Below, in pieces: positions 11,901 through 22,771 of a stretch of 64,000 nucleotides of DNA; the first letter of the stretch is position 1; each line of letters opens with the position of its first letter. The DNA comes from Stomoxys calcitrans. Its lineage: Eukaryota > Arthropoda > Insecta > Diptera > Muscidae. The stretch covers positions 21,286,479 through 21,350,478 of the forward strand of contig NC_081553.1 of NCBI RefSeq assembly GCF_963082655.1, read 5' to 3'. The notes below the pieces were generated by a model. That model saw only the letters and a program-made list of their open reading frames with translations. It was not told the DNA's origin and did not search any database. The position numbers and the translations under genes are program-made.

Positions 11901-14900
11901 CTGCCTTGCGACCTTTGCATGATCTCACTAGTCGAATAGACTAAATACCTGTTATTTCTAGTTTGAATGGTATGCCTGTGTGTACTTGGTAGCACTACCC
12001 TGTAAGGAGGTAGGGAACCCCGTCAAGCTCCATAGGTGAGCAGGTTTGTTTCGGTCCATTAACACATCAATTGCCGCGGGAACATTATAAACATTGGTTA
12101 TTTAAAGGCGCCCAGTCACATCGAGCATCATAGGCACTTAGTATTTAAGAGCGGAAGATGGCTGGCCTCTTTCTGAGACTCTCCGCTCTATATCGCAGGA
12201 ATCCTGCGACCGTTGCAGCTACTCCGTGTACGGAGCATTTCACTATCTTTGGATGCGTTTGGTAGCTTCTCGTGTAAACGATGAATACCATATAGGTTGG
12301 GCCTCAAAGTTTCAGCCTGTGAGGTACTCATAGTTATCCAGTGCCGGGTGGATAATGATTTTGTCATCCACCCTTATGTTCAGACCATAACATGTCCCAA
12401 AAAAAAAAAATTAGGTCAAATCCAGAAAATTTCTTCCCACAATGTCTTTTTGACCAAGAGTTTTCGAAACTTTGGATAATATCACCTCTTTCTCGTTTTG
12501 CTTTCCAGACATTTGGCCACAACACAATTCGAGAGTACCGATGCACGTCACGCCTTCCCCTGTTTTGATGAACCAGCCATGCGTGCCACTTTCACCATAA
12601 CCATGAGGCACAGTCCCAGTTATAAGGCAATTTCCAATATGCCTGTGAACACCATGGAATCAAGGTAAGGCAATAAAATGTGAGCCCAAAATGATACCAA
12701 TTTTCATTTCCCTCCTACCTCTCTTTGCAGTCCTGGTGTGACGGTTTTCCAAACAACCCCTAATATGCCCACCTATTTGGTTGCCTTCATTGTTTCGGAC
12801 TTCGAGTACACCGAAGGTGTTTTGAACAGTTTGCCCCAACGCATTTACTCTCGTCCCGGCACCGAAGGTGATCAGGAATGGGCTTTGGTGTCGGGCATGT
12901 TGATCTTGGAGCGTTTGGCCGAATACTATGGTGTTCCCTTTGCCTTGCCCAAAATCGATCAGGCCGCTATACCCGACTTTGCTGCTGGTGCCATGGAAAA
13001 CTGGGGTTTGGCCACTTACCGCGAGGAATACATGCTGTACAACAAGGACCACTCAACCATTACCACCCAAACCAATATTGCCAATATTATAGCGCATGAG
13101 TATGCCCATCAATGGTTTGGCAATTATGTGGCCATTCAATGGTGGACTTACTTGTGGCTAAAGGAAGGTTTTGCCACCCTCTTCTCGTACAAGGCCACAG
13201 ATGCTGTAGGTTTTTGAAGTAATTTCAGAGGGAGGAAATAGGTATTACAGCTTTTTGTTGTTGTTTTCTTGCAGGCCTACCCCGAATGGGGTATTTGGCA
13301 ACAGTTCCACACGGACGACTATCAAGGAGCCTTGAACAATGATGCCGGTGTCTCACCACGTCCCATGACCCACTATGTGCAAAAGCCCCAGGAAATTTCT
13401 CGCCTCTACGACACCGTCTCCTATGCCAAGGCCGGTTCCGTGCTGAATATGTGGAATCATGCCTTGACCGATACAGTGTTCCAGCGTGGTCTTCACAACT
13501 ATTTGACTGCCAAGTAGGTTGCTTTGCAACAATTTTGCTCCCCCAAAGAGGAATTTTCAATCGAATGCTATGTGTTTTTTTTTTTTTTTATTTTTCTTCT
13601 CTAGCAATTTTAGTGCCGCCGTGGAGGATAAACTCTTTACGGCCATCCAGATTGCTTCCAAAGAGGAAAACTATGAAATTCCTGCCAAAATCGAAGATAT
13701 GATGGGCTCCTGGACCCATCAAGGTGGTTATCCCCTGCTTACCGTCAAACGTAACTACGACGATGGATCCTTCTCCGTCACCCAACAGGCCTTCCACAAC
13801 AATGAAACCATTAACTCCGATAAATCGTGGTACATACCCTTCAACTATGCCACCCAATCGAATGCTGATTTCCGTGACACTGAAGCCACCAACTATTTGT
13901 TGAATGTCAAGAGCGTCTCTGTAGGCGCCAAGCTAGGCAAGGAGGAATGGCTTATTCTGAATAAACAGTCTACCGGCTACTACCGCATCAATTATGATGA
14001 GCAAAACTGGAAACTGATCATCAATGGCCTGATCCACCATCCCTTCAAGATTCATCCCCGCAATAGGGCCCAGCTCATGCACGATGCCTACCGCTTCAGT
14101 GCCTCCAACCGTTTGAATCACGCCATACTCTTGGAAATGCTCACCTATTTGCCCAGTGAGGTCGAATACGCTCCCTGGTCCACCGCCAATGGCATTATCA
14201 ACATCTACAATCGTTACTTGGGTGGCGATAACGATTACAAAGTGTTCCAGGAGTTTGTGGCCGAAATTGTCACCCCCATCTATGAGAAGCTGGGCATTAA
14301 CGATGTTCCCGGCGAGCACCACTATCAGAAATTCACCCGCAATGTTGCCATCAACATGGCCTGCTTGGCCGGCATTAACAGCTGCCTCAAGGAGACCAAT
14401 GACAAGCTGAAGGATTTGGTGGAGCGCGACGTTGCCATTGAGCCCAATGTACAATCGCAGATCTACTGCAATGGCCTCAAACAGTCCAGCAATGATGTCT
14501 TTGACTTTGTCTACAACAAGCTCATGGACTCTGACGATCAGGCCCTGCGTCGCATTTTGATCAACTCCTTGGGATGTTCTCAGAACAAGCAGCAATTGGA
14601 CAAATTCGTCTCCAGCTCCATCGACCACGACAATGAACTGCGCGTCCAAGAGCGCTCGACGCTGCTTAGTCCCGCCTACTCACGTGGCCTGACCGGTTGG
14701 ATGGCCTGCATGGACTTCCTGGACAAACACTGGGATGCCTATGGCAATTTGAATGGAGGTTTCGGTGGCACCAATCCCTTGGATGATGCCATTCGCGGTA
14801 TGTCTTCGTATGCCAACAATGAGGAGCAAGAGAATCGTCTGTTGGCCTTGGTGGCCAAAGTAAAGAATTCGGTACATGCTTCGGCTAATTTGGAGGAAGT

Positions 14901-15063
14901 TGTGGAAGCCAACTTTAAGACCAATCGTGACTGGCTGAAAAGCAATCGCGACCCCCTTATGTCATGGTTGATCAGTTATCGCTCAAATGGTGGGGCCACC
15001 CTTGCCATCTCAACTCTCTCCATGGTCTCGGTCATCTTGTTGGTAGTTTCGCACTTATTTTAG
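8909..15063 (+). CDS. APN-1: M1-family aminopeptidase N-like, GPI-anchored
   Basis: Zinc metallo-aminopeptidase that removes N-terminal residues from peptides, probably at the outer face of gut cells. Exons are 8909-9450, 12509-12664, 12731-13205, 13275-13513 and 13605-15063; they join in frame to 956 aa with GT-AG introns (phases 2, 2, 0, 2). The start gives a signal peptide (residues 1-24, cleavage after AQA). The M1 N-terminal domain includes FPCFDEP just after intron 1. Catalytic features are GAMEN 319-323, HEYAH 355-359 with the third zinc ligand E378 (exact HEXXH-X18-E), and the catalytic tyrosine Y441 in SYAKAG. Exon 5 encodes the long helical C-terminal domain. The last ~24 residues are hydrophobic after SNGG, as in a GPI signal. 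Length and motifs match insect APNs, and all key residues are present. Intron 1 (3,058 bp) is filled with repeats. The physiological substrate is unknown. Confidence 0.95.
9930..10025 (-). repeat. Family C remnant in APN-1 intron 1
   Basis: CAAATACCTTTCATTTGAG and the following sequence match one family C monomer. Flanking intron DNA (9451-9930) shows nothing recognisable. Confidence 0.5.
10065..10260. repeat. GAGTCGACTCC-type repeat and poly-T tract
   Basis: Short direct and inverted copies of GGAGTCGA and CGACTCCG at 10068-10155 are followed by long A/T runs. It resembles a decayed short interspersed repeat; no family is assigned. Confidence 0.4.
10345..11875 (+). repeat. Family A DINE-like element in APN-1 intron 1
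   Basis: The left hairpin CCACCACCGAAGG at about 10351 is followed by the forward core at about 10420-10480 and an expanded GTCC/GTCT microsatellite at about 10478-10577. About eight monomers of 130-155 bp follow. The right end is missing. It lies in the same orientation as the gene and accounts for half of the intron. Confidence 0.75.
12085..12255 (+). repeat. Promoter-like repeat, copy 1
   Basis: Shares blocks with 19790-19995: CATTGGTTATTT, AAGGCGCC, TCGAG.ATCAT, AGTATTTA..AGAGC, CTGAGACTCTCC.CTC and GCAGCTACT. A TATA-like motif 25-35 bp before the CTGAGACTCT block resembles a mobile-element promoter (LTR or LINE 5' end). The element is not identified. Confidence 0.5.
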
Positions 15064-15547
15064 GCACTTAAGATAGATTAGCATGTTACATAGTATGTAT
15101 AGATGTTGTTGTAAATACTAGTTTAGTATTTAATACCTACTTAACACACACACACACACACATTGAATATTTGCTGTGTTTTATTTAGGTCACATATGCA
15201 GTGAAATTCAGATGTTCTGCGTAGAATATCAGTGCAAAGTTGTATGTACTGGTAAGTTATCGATAACATGCAATTACAGATTATAAGAAACGATTAATCA
15301 TGATTTGCATTATACAGTTTTAAAATAAAACACAGCAATCAAAACTGTTGCAATAAATAGAACAAGTTATCGAAAACAAACTCACTATTGGTAACTCTTA
15401 ATTATTTATTGTTAATTTATTGAGGAAAACCTTGCAATGACGATAAGGACACGGGACATGGGCATAGGGCACCAGTCAACGAAGTAATACTACGTCTTAA
15501 TCTGGGGGATTTTATATAATGCAAAAACTCACCTAACCGATAATGCA
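15064..15547. other. APN-1 3' flank with (CA)n tract
   Basis: Holds the APN-1 3' UTR, a short (CA)n run at about 15143-15162, and A+T-rich DNA with TTATCGATAAC at 15256. No gene is seen. Confidence 0.5.
15324..15329 (+). terminator. Candidate APN-1 polyadenylation signal
   Basis: AATAAA lies 261 bp after the stop codon; a second AATAAA is at 15352. Either would give a 3' UTR of about 280-310 nt. Confidence 0.5.
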
Positions 15548-17459
15548 AACAAGTAAATTCAGGCCAAGTTCGGCCGGGCCGAATCTTATATACCCTCCAC
15601 CATGGATTTGTCAACTTCTTTGGCCAATGTCTCTTTATAGACAACCAAAGGATAATGGATCAAAATTGCTATGCCATTTCAGTTATGCCAAGTTATGAAC
15701 CGATATTTGATACAGCTGATGGGGACCAAAGTGGAATTCATTGTGCAAAATTTCACTCAATTCGGATAAGAATTGCGCCCTAAAGTGGCTCAAGAAATAA
15801 TTTTAGGAGATATGTTTATATGGGAGCTATATCAAGCTGTGGACCAGTTCAGGTCATAACACGTAGGTTTACGGTTATATAAGAAGTCGCTATGCAAAAT
15901 TTCAGCCAAAACGAATAATAATTGCGCCCTCTAGCGGGTTGCGTCTAGATCCGAAATCGGTTTATATGGTAGCTATACCAGGTTATGAACCGGTGCAGTT
16001 ATTGGAAGTTAGAAAAAGACTTCGTACAAAATTGCAGCCAAATCGAATAATTATTGCGTCCTCTAGCGGTTCAAGAAGTCATGACTCGAAATTGGATTAC
16101 ATGGGAGCTATTTTAGGTTAAGAACCGATTTATATCATTCTTGGTGCAGTTATTGGAAGTTAGGAAAAAAGACTTTGTGCATAATTTCAGCCAAATCGGA
16201 TAATAATTGCGCCCTCTAGCGGTTCAAGAAGTCAAGATCCCAAATCGGTTTATATGGTAGCTATATCAGATTGTGAACCGATATGGGCCATACTTGGTAC
16301 AGTTGTTGATGGTCAAACCAAAACATTTCATGCAAAATTTCAGCCAAAACTAATAATAATAGCGCCCTCTAGATGCTCAAGAAGTCAAGATCTGAGATTG
16401 AGTTATATGGGAGCTATATCAGGTTAAGAACTGATTTATACCATTCGTGGCGCAGTTGTTAGAAATTAGAACAAAACACATGCAAAATGTCAGCCAAAAT
16501 GAATAATAATAGCGCCCTCTAGATGCTCAAGAAGTCAAGTTCCGAGATTAGATTATTTGGGACCGATTTGTACCATTCTTGATGCAGTTGTTAGAAGTTA
16601 GAACAAAAGACTTGATACAAAATTTCAATCAAATCGGATTATAATTGCGCCCTCTAGATGCTCAAGAAGTCAAGATCTGAGATTGGATTCATGGCGCAGT
16701 TGTTAGAAGTAAGAACACAATTTCAATCAAATCGGATAATAATTGCGCCCTCTAGCGGTTCAAGAAGATCCAAAATCAGTTTATATGGTAGCTATACCAT
16801 AATAATAATTACGGATAATAATTACGCCCTCTAGCGGCTTAAGATGTCAAGATCCGAGATCCGTTTATATGGGAGCAATTTCAGGTTATGAACCATTCCG
16901 AGCCATTCTTGGCACAGTTGTTAGAAGTTAGAACAAATTTCAGCCAAATCGAATAATAATTACGCCCTCTAGCGGCTCAAGAAGTCAAGTTCCGAGATCG
17001 GTTTATATTGGAGCTACATGAGGTTTTTTACCGATATGAACCATGCTTGGCAGATTTGTTGGAAGTCAAAATGAAAGACTTGGTGCAAATATTCAGTCAA
17101 ATCGGATAAGAATTGCGCCCCCTAGAGGCGCAAGAAGTCAAAATCCGATATTGCTATAAACGGCAGCAATACCAAAACATGGAACGATTTGGCCCATTTA
17201 CAATACCAATCGACCTGCACTAATAGAAAGAATTTATGCAAAATTTCAAGCACTTAGCTTTACTCCTTCGAAAGTTAGAGTACTTTCGACAGACGGATGG
17301 ACGGGCAGACAGACGGTCATGGCTAAATCGACAAAGAATATTAGGAAAATCAAGAAAATAAATACTTTGTTGGGTCTAAGATTAATATTTCGATGTGTTG
17401 CAAAGAAATGGCGAATGACGAAGTTAGTGTACCCCAATCCTATGGTGGAGGGTATAACA
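15548..17459 (-). repeat. Complete family B DINE-like element
   Basis: One end is AACAAGTAAA, then a palindrome with arms AAGTTCGGCC and GGGCCGAA, then TATACCCTCCACCATGG. Monomers follow with GCGCCCTCTAG, TCAAGAAGTCAAGAT, ATCGGTTTATATGG and AGCTATATCAGG. The other end is the reverse core (GACAGACGGATGGACGGGC, TTCGATGTGTTGCAAA) and CCTATGGTGGAGGGTATA. At 1.9 kb it shows the full architecture of family B. It is non-coding. Confidence 0.8.
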
Positions 17460-17544
17460 ATACATTAAACCTTTATAAACAAATTTGCTTAAATTTTGGC
17501 ACACACATTTTTTTGCGAAGAGACGAGTCCTATTGAAATTGGAA

Positions 17545-17990
17545 ACAAATAAAAGCGTGCTAAGTTCGGCTGGGCCGAATCCCCCTCCTCCATGGATTGC
17601 TTTAGTCGAGTTCTTTTCCCGGTATCTCTTTTTTTCAAACAAAGGATAAAATATAAGAATTGCTATGCTATTGAAGCTACCGTTCTTTCTGACGGTCACG
17701 TCAGACAGAAATTCCTGTTTGGAGGTGCTGGTACGGCCTTTCGATACTTCGCGCCAGAGTGGTTATTATATTGGTGCTCTTCTCCCAAATACTTTTCATT
17801 GGAGCCTTATACTGCTATGGTCGGTAAATATGTCCGGTATGGAGGTGGTTTTGAGAATAAGGCGGATCCCCATATATCATATTCGTGCTCTGGTCTGAAA
17901 TACCTTTCGTTTGAGTCCCATATTGTCATTATTGGTTTATATTCCATTTGGCTGGTGGCCACCTCCTTGGGATCTGGCGTTTTTGGAAAT
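17545..17990. repeat. Truncated family B end joined to family C
   Basis: A family B end (AAAAGCGTGCTAAGTTCGGC, then CCTCCATGGATTG) breaks off near 17650. Family C phrases follow (AATACCTTTCGTTTGAGTCC at about 17900). Confidence 0.55.
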
Positions 17991-18580
17991 AAGATGTGAC
18001 GAGCTTGCGAGACTGAAAATTACCTTAGACATTCCAGGGAAACTGGAATCTGTGTATATACCTCTAGCGAGATCTAAGCTAAGTTTTCAGGACCAGGCCC
18101 GAAGGACAACGAATGATAGATGGTCACAGAGTGGAGGCTGTGAGCATTCCAAAACTGTCTGGCCTAATCTAGATTTAAAGAGGTGTACCGCTATTACAGG
18201 TCACTGTCTGATCGGAAAATATGCTGACAGATTGAAAGTAGCCATTAATGACTTTTGCAGAAGTTGTCCTTACAAATTTTGCAGAAGTTGTCCTCACAAC
18301 AACAATCGAAGAAGAAGAGACTGTAGAACACCTTCTGTGTGTATGTCCCGCACTGGCAGTCAGAAGAAGTGCTACTTTAGGTTCTCATTTCTTTGATAAC
18401 CTGTCTGATTTAGCGCATTTGAACATTCGCAAGTTGTTGGGCTTTTTGAAGCGATCTGGATGGTTCAACGGTAGAAAATAGAAGGCATCTTCCTTCTTCC
18501 GTTCCTATGATATCACAATGGGCGAAATCATCTAAGTGAGTCCAATGGCAGACTGCTGCTTTAACCTAACCTAACCTTTC
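17990..18580 (+). pseudogene. LINE 3' end (RNase H/tail) fragment
   Basis: Broken reading frames give a CDELA..KITLD block (end of an RNase H domain), KLSFQDQARRTT, GGCEHSKTVWPNLD, and a cysteine/histidine tail (ETVEHLLCVCPALA) ending GFLKRSGWFNGRK. The same protein is found on the minus strand at 61865-62860. It carries frameshifts and a duplicated FCRSCPY stretch at about 18253-18300. The 3' end is a CCTAA repeat at 18562-18577. It is an R1/LOA/I-like non-LTR retrotransposon relic. Confidence 0.8.
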
Positions 18581-18581
18581 A

Positions 18582-18812
18582 TGGAGTGGGTAATGGTTTG
18601 CCATTGTGCTGGTATACCAGCGGGACAGGGAGTGATTTCTTCAAGCAATTGGATCAGCCGAGTGGTGTATGCCGTTGTCACTGCATTCGTTGAGGTGTCA
18701 GATAGTTACATTTCACCGCTGGAAATTTTTTCTGATGCTCTTGTCAGGATTCGAACCCAGGCGTTCAGCGTCATGGGCGGACATGCTAACCTCTGGGCTA
18801 TGGTGGCCTCCT
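18582..18812 (-). mobile_element. tRNA-derived SINE variant
   Basis: Read on the minus strand, it starts GGAGGCCACCATAGC with a pol III A box and a B box GGGTTCGAATCC (18749-18760 region). This is the same head as the SINEs at 24668 and 61266, but the body differs. It abuts the LINE tail. Confidence 0.6.
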
Positions 18813-18825
18813 CCTTGTGCCAATA

Positions 18826-19571
18826 AAATGCGCATTTATTGTCCGATGTTGCCAAAACTTGGGACATTGAGTTGTGTTAGGCCCCTTAATATCTCTCTGC
18901 AACATGGATCGGTCCAGATTTGGATATAGCGCCATATAGACTGATCTCTCGATTTATGGTTTTGGGCCCATAAAAAGCGCATTTATTGTCCGATGTCGCC
19001 GAAATTTGGGACAGTTAGTTGCATCAGACCTTCGACATCCTTCTTCAATTTGGCCCAGACCGGTCCACATTTGAATATAGCAGCCATATAGACCGATATC
19101 TCGATTTAAAGTCTTGGCCCCATAAAAGACGCATTTATTGGCCGATGTAGCCGAAATTTGGGACAGTGGGTTGTGTTAGGCCCTTCGACATTAATCTTCA
19201 GTTTGACTCAGATTGGTCTAGATTTGTATATAGCTGCCATATAGGTTGATATCACGATTTAAAGTCTTGGCCCCATAAAAGGCGCATTTATAATCCGATT
19301 TTGCGGAAATTTGACACAGTGACTTTTGTAAGATCGATTTATTTTTAGATATAGCTACTAAAAAGACCAACATTTTGTTATACACAATTGAACAATGACT
19401 TGTATTTATTAGTATTTGGCCCAAATCGGAACATTTTTCGATATAGCTGCTATGGGGCATAAGATATGCATTTTTCGCCGCATTTTGAAGAAAGTTGGTT
19501 TACGTTTATACTCGAGGTGGTGTGTATCCGAAATTCGGCCTGGCCGAACTTAACGCCTTTTTACTTGTTTC
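18826..19571 (+). repeat. Family A element, left end missing
   Basis: Four to five monomers of about 150 bp end in the typical right terminus: CGAGGTGGTG hairpin, a palindrome with ATTCGGCC/GGCCGAAC arms, then CTTTTTACTTGTTT. The core end is absent. Confidence 0.7.
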
Positions 19572-19785
19572 AATTGCGTGGGTCGTCAACATTAGGGGAA
19601 TCCGTTCCCTTTATTCTTTTGTTTCTCAAAGTAATTCTTATCATTTTCCTGGGGCGGGTTACTGGCCCAGCGCCCCAACCGCATGGGTTTGGTGGAATCG
19701 CACTTGTATCCCTCGATGTCGCGAGCCGCTTACTCCAAGATCCGACGCTCGCCTCCAGCCGCCCTTAACCTAGGAACAGACGCTG
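19572..19785. other. Unassigned intergenic DNA
   Basis: No repeat, gene or RNA is recognised. Somewhat GC-rich from 19650 to 19770. Confidence 0.3.
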
Positions 19786-20060
19786 ATGTTGTCCATTGGT
19801 TATTTGAAGGCGCCAATAATTCTTCTTGTCATCTCGAGTATCATTGGCACACAGTATTTATATAAGAGCCAGTGCTAACTGACCCCTCACTGAGACTCTC
19901 CTCTCGAAATCGCTGACTGCCCGCGGCCGCATTTGCAGCTACTTCCCATAAAAACGAATCTTTCCACTATCCTCAACCTATGACCCGGTAGCTGACAGCT
20001 AAACACACACGTCGGAGCTCAATGTTCCAGTACGTGTGGTGCTCACCGTTGTCCCGTGTA
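19786..20060 (+). repeat. Promoter-like repeat, copy 2
   Basis: Related to 12085-12255 over about 170-200 bp. It has TATTTATATAAGAGCC (about 19855-19870) followed about 30 bp later by TCACTGAGACTCTCC. The arrangement suggests a TATA box and start site in a mobile-element promoter. Downstream sequence includes GTAGCTGACAGCTAAACAC. No LTR partner or coding region is found. Confidence 0.5.
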
Positions 20061-20536
20061 GCCCGGGAATTATTATTGCTTAGTATATATGTCAATTCTT
20101 CAAATTGAAAAAACAAGTCAGTGGTTGTAAAAAGTAAATCCCCTATGCATTGACAAGAACAATTTCAAGCCTATTATAGATCATTGATAATTTTTCTTTT
20201 GTTTAATAGCATAAAACTCACCTGACATATTAATCAGATTTAATTTAAGACTGCTTACTATCTAATCGCATCGAATATTTTAAGAACAAAAGTTAATCAC
20301 TTGACCAGTAGCTAAATACAAAACACGAACGACAAATAAAACCAAAATAAATTGGAATTTAATTCAAAATCCAAAAAAAAAATTAAGTGAACTATTTTGG
20401 GATTTACCGGATTGCACATAGGAAATGTGATAGTTACTATCGAATATTTAATGATTGTGCTTGATAAAAGGTTGAGAACGATTAATCCAGTTTGATCCAG
20501 TATAAGAATCAGTAATGGCAGAAAAACAAGACAGTG
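20061..20536. other. A+T-rich single-copy stretch
   Basis: Nothing recognisable apart from short A runs. It leads directly into the 9-bp satellite. Confidence 0.35.
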
Positions 20537-21371
20537 CAGACAAGACAGACAAGACAGACAAGACAGACAAGACAGACAAGACAGACAAGACAGACAAGAC
20601 AGACAAGACAGACAAGACAGACAAGACAGACAAGACAGACAAGACAGACAAGACAGACAAGACAGACAAGACAGACAAGACAGACAAGACAGACAAGACA
20701 GACAAGACAGACAAGACAGACAAGACAGACAAGACAGACAAGACAGACAAGACAGACAAGACAGACAAGACAGACAAGACAGACAAGACATACAAGACAG
20801 ACAAGACAGACAAGACAGACAAGACAGACAAGACAGACAAGACAGACAAGACAGACAAGACAGACAAGACAGACAAGACAGACAAGACAGACAAGACAGA
20901 CAAGACAGACAAGACAGACAAGACAGACAAGACAGACAAGACAGACAAGACAGACAAGACAGACAAGACAGACAAGACAGACAAGACAGACAAGACAGAC
21001 AAGACAGACAAGACAGACAAGACAGACAAGACAGACAAGACAGACAAGACAGACAAGACAGACAAGACAGACAAGACAGACAAGACAGACAAGACAGACA
21101 AGACAGACAAGACAGACAAGACAGACAAGACAGACAAGACAGACAAGACAGACAAGACAGACAAGACAGACAAGACAGACAAGACAGACAAGACAGACAA
21201 GACAGACAAGACAGACAAGACAGACAAGACAGACAAGACAGACAAGACAGACAAGACAGACAAGACAGACAAGACAGACAAGACAGACAAGACAGACAAG
21301 ACAGACAAGACAGACAAGACAGACAAGACAGACAAGACAGACAAGACAGACAAGACAGACAAGACAGACAA
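20537..21371 (+). repeat. 9-bp satellite (ACAGACAAG)n
   Basis: About 93 head-to-tail copies of ACAGACAAG, nearly perfect; one visible variant (ACATACAAG) is near 20789. All reading frames are open in both directions only because the unit is a multiple of three without stops. The same satellite lies in the opposite orientation at 42193-43490. Confidence 0.97.
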
Positions 21372-21560
21372 ATATCTCGAGGCACCTAATACGATTCTCC
21401 GTTCTGAATTTCAGTGAAATCGAGTTTTAAATTTAAGTGTTATGGGCATAAGACCCTTTGACGGGAGATCGGTGTATTCTGACAATTCAATAATAAAACT
21501 CACTGTGCCGAAATCGAGTAAAAAGTATGCCTTGTATGATTCTCTAACCTTTTAACCATG
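21372..21560 (-). repeat. Family A monomer remnant
   Basis: Diverged monomer phrases (CTCACTGTGCC, GGGAGATCGGT, TTATGGGCATAAGACC) follow the satellite directly. The 21561-21900 stretch holds nothing recognised. Confidence 0.5.
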
Positions 21561-21904
21561 GCATGGGTCTACCAATAGATGAAACCTACACCCATAGGAA
21601 AAATTAAGCACGGCGTTGTCAAAGTTACCATATTCGTTCATTAAAACTAATCAACACGCAGTTGAAATCGGTTTAACCACAAGTGTTCATTATTTTTTTT
21701 TTTAAAGATTGCAAAAAGTTTTTGTGTGCTGCTGAGTATCGAGCCTGTGTTCCTACCATTGTTTTAAGATGCATTTGAACTTTGGTTGGTATACAAACTC
21801 GGTTTGTAGGAATTAAGTTCACAGCGAACGGTGCATGAAACAACAGAGCGTACTCACAAAATCATACACGCTTGTTAACAATATTTCCAACAACGTCTGT
21901 TTAT

Positions 21905-22015
21905 CGTACACTCAAAGCAATTTGTTAGTAAAAACAGCAAAAATGTTTGCTGAATCAGCAGAAAGTCTGCTGAGAATGGGACAGCAGTAAATTGTTTCTA
22001 AAATAGCAAACATTT
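21905..22015. repeat. Small palindromic CAGCA-rich repeat
   Basis: Multiple inverted motifs (AACAGCAAAAATG, AGCAAACATTTTATGCTGTT) form a compact fold-back of about 110 bp. It resembles a miniature palindromic element; no terminal duplication is proven. Confidence 0.4.
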
Positions 22016-22019
22016 TATG

Positions 22020-22768
22020 CTGTTTTCAAATTTTTAAGTCGTAAGGTAATATTGCATTCCATTCGGATAAGAATTGCGCCTAGTAGGGGCTCAAGAACCA
22101 TAATCGAGAAATCGGTTTACATTGGAACTCTTTCAGGCTATAGATCAATTCAGTCCATAACGGACATGTATGTTGAAGGTCGTTGTATTAAATTTCAGAG
22201 AAATCGGATGAGAATTGCGCCCTCTAGTGGCTGAAATATTCAATATCCAAGATGGATTTATATGGCAGTTATATCAGGTCATGAAGCGATTTGAACCATA
22301 CTAAGCACAGTTCTTAAAAGTCATAAAAAAACAAACTTCATGCAAAATTTCAGCCAAATCGGTGCGAAATGCGCCCTCTAGCGGCTCAAGAAGTAAGAAG
22401 TCATAACAAAACACCTCAAGGAAAATCTCAGCCAAATCGGATTAGAAATGCGCACTCTAGCGGCTGAAGAAGTCAAGATCCATGATCGGTCTATTCGGCA
22501 GCTATATCCGGTTATGAACTGATTTGGCCTATTAACAATGCCAACCGACCTACACTAAGAAGTATTTGTGCAAAATTTTAATCGGCTAGCTTTACTCCTT
22601 CGAAAGTTAGTGTGCTTTCGACAGACGGATGGAATTGTTAAGATCGACTTAAAATGTCGTGACGATCAAGATATTTATACTTTATGGGGTCTTAGACGAA
22701 TATTTAGAGATGTTACAAACAGAATGATGAAATTAGTATACCCTCATCCTATGGTGGAGGGTGTTACA
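22020..22768 (-). repeat. Family B element, core end intact
   Basis: Four diverged monomers (GCGCCCTCTAGTGG, GGTCATGAAGCGATTTG) end in a reverse core (TTTACTCCTTCGAAAG, GACAGACGGATGG) and CCTATGGTGGAGGGTG. The distal end is lost. Confidence 0.65.
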
Positions 22769-22771
22769 ACA

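Noticed and set aside
13933..14649. 238-residue open frame antisense to APN-1 exon 5
   Set aside because: Shadow of the real coding strand; no domain, and the sense strand encodes conserved M1 sequence.
20312..21430. Long open frames of Leu-Ser-Cys, Val-Leu-Ser, Thr-Asp-Lys or Gln-Thr-Arg repeats
   Set aside because: They are by-products of the 9-bp satellite, which has no stops in several frames. No signal or domain flanks them.
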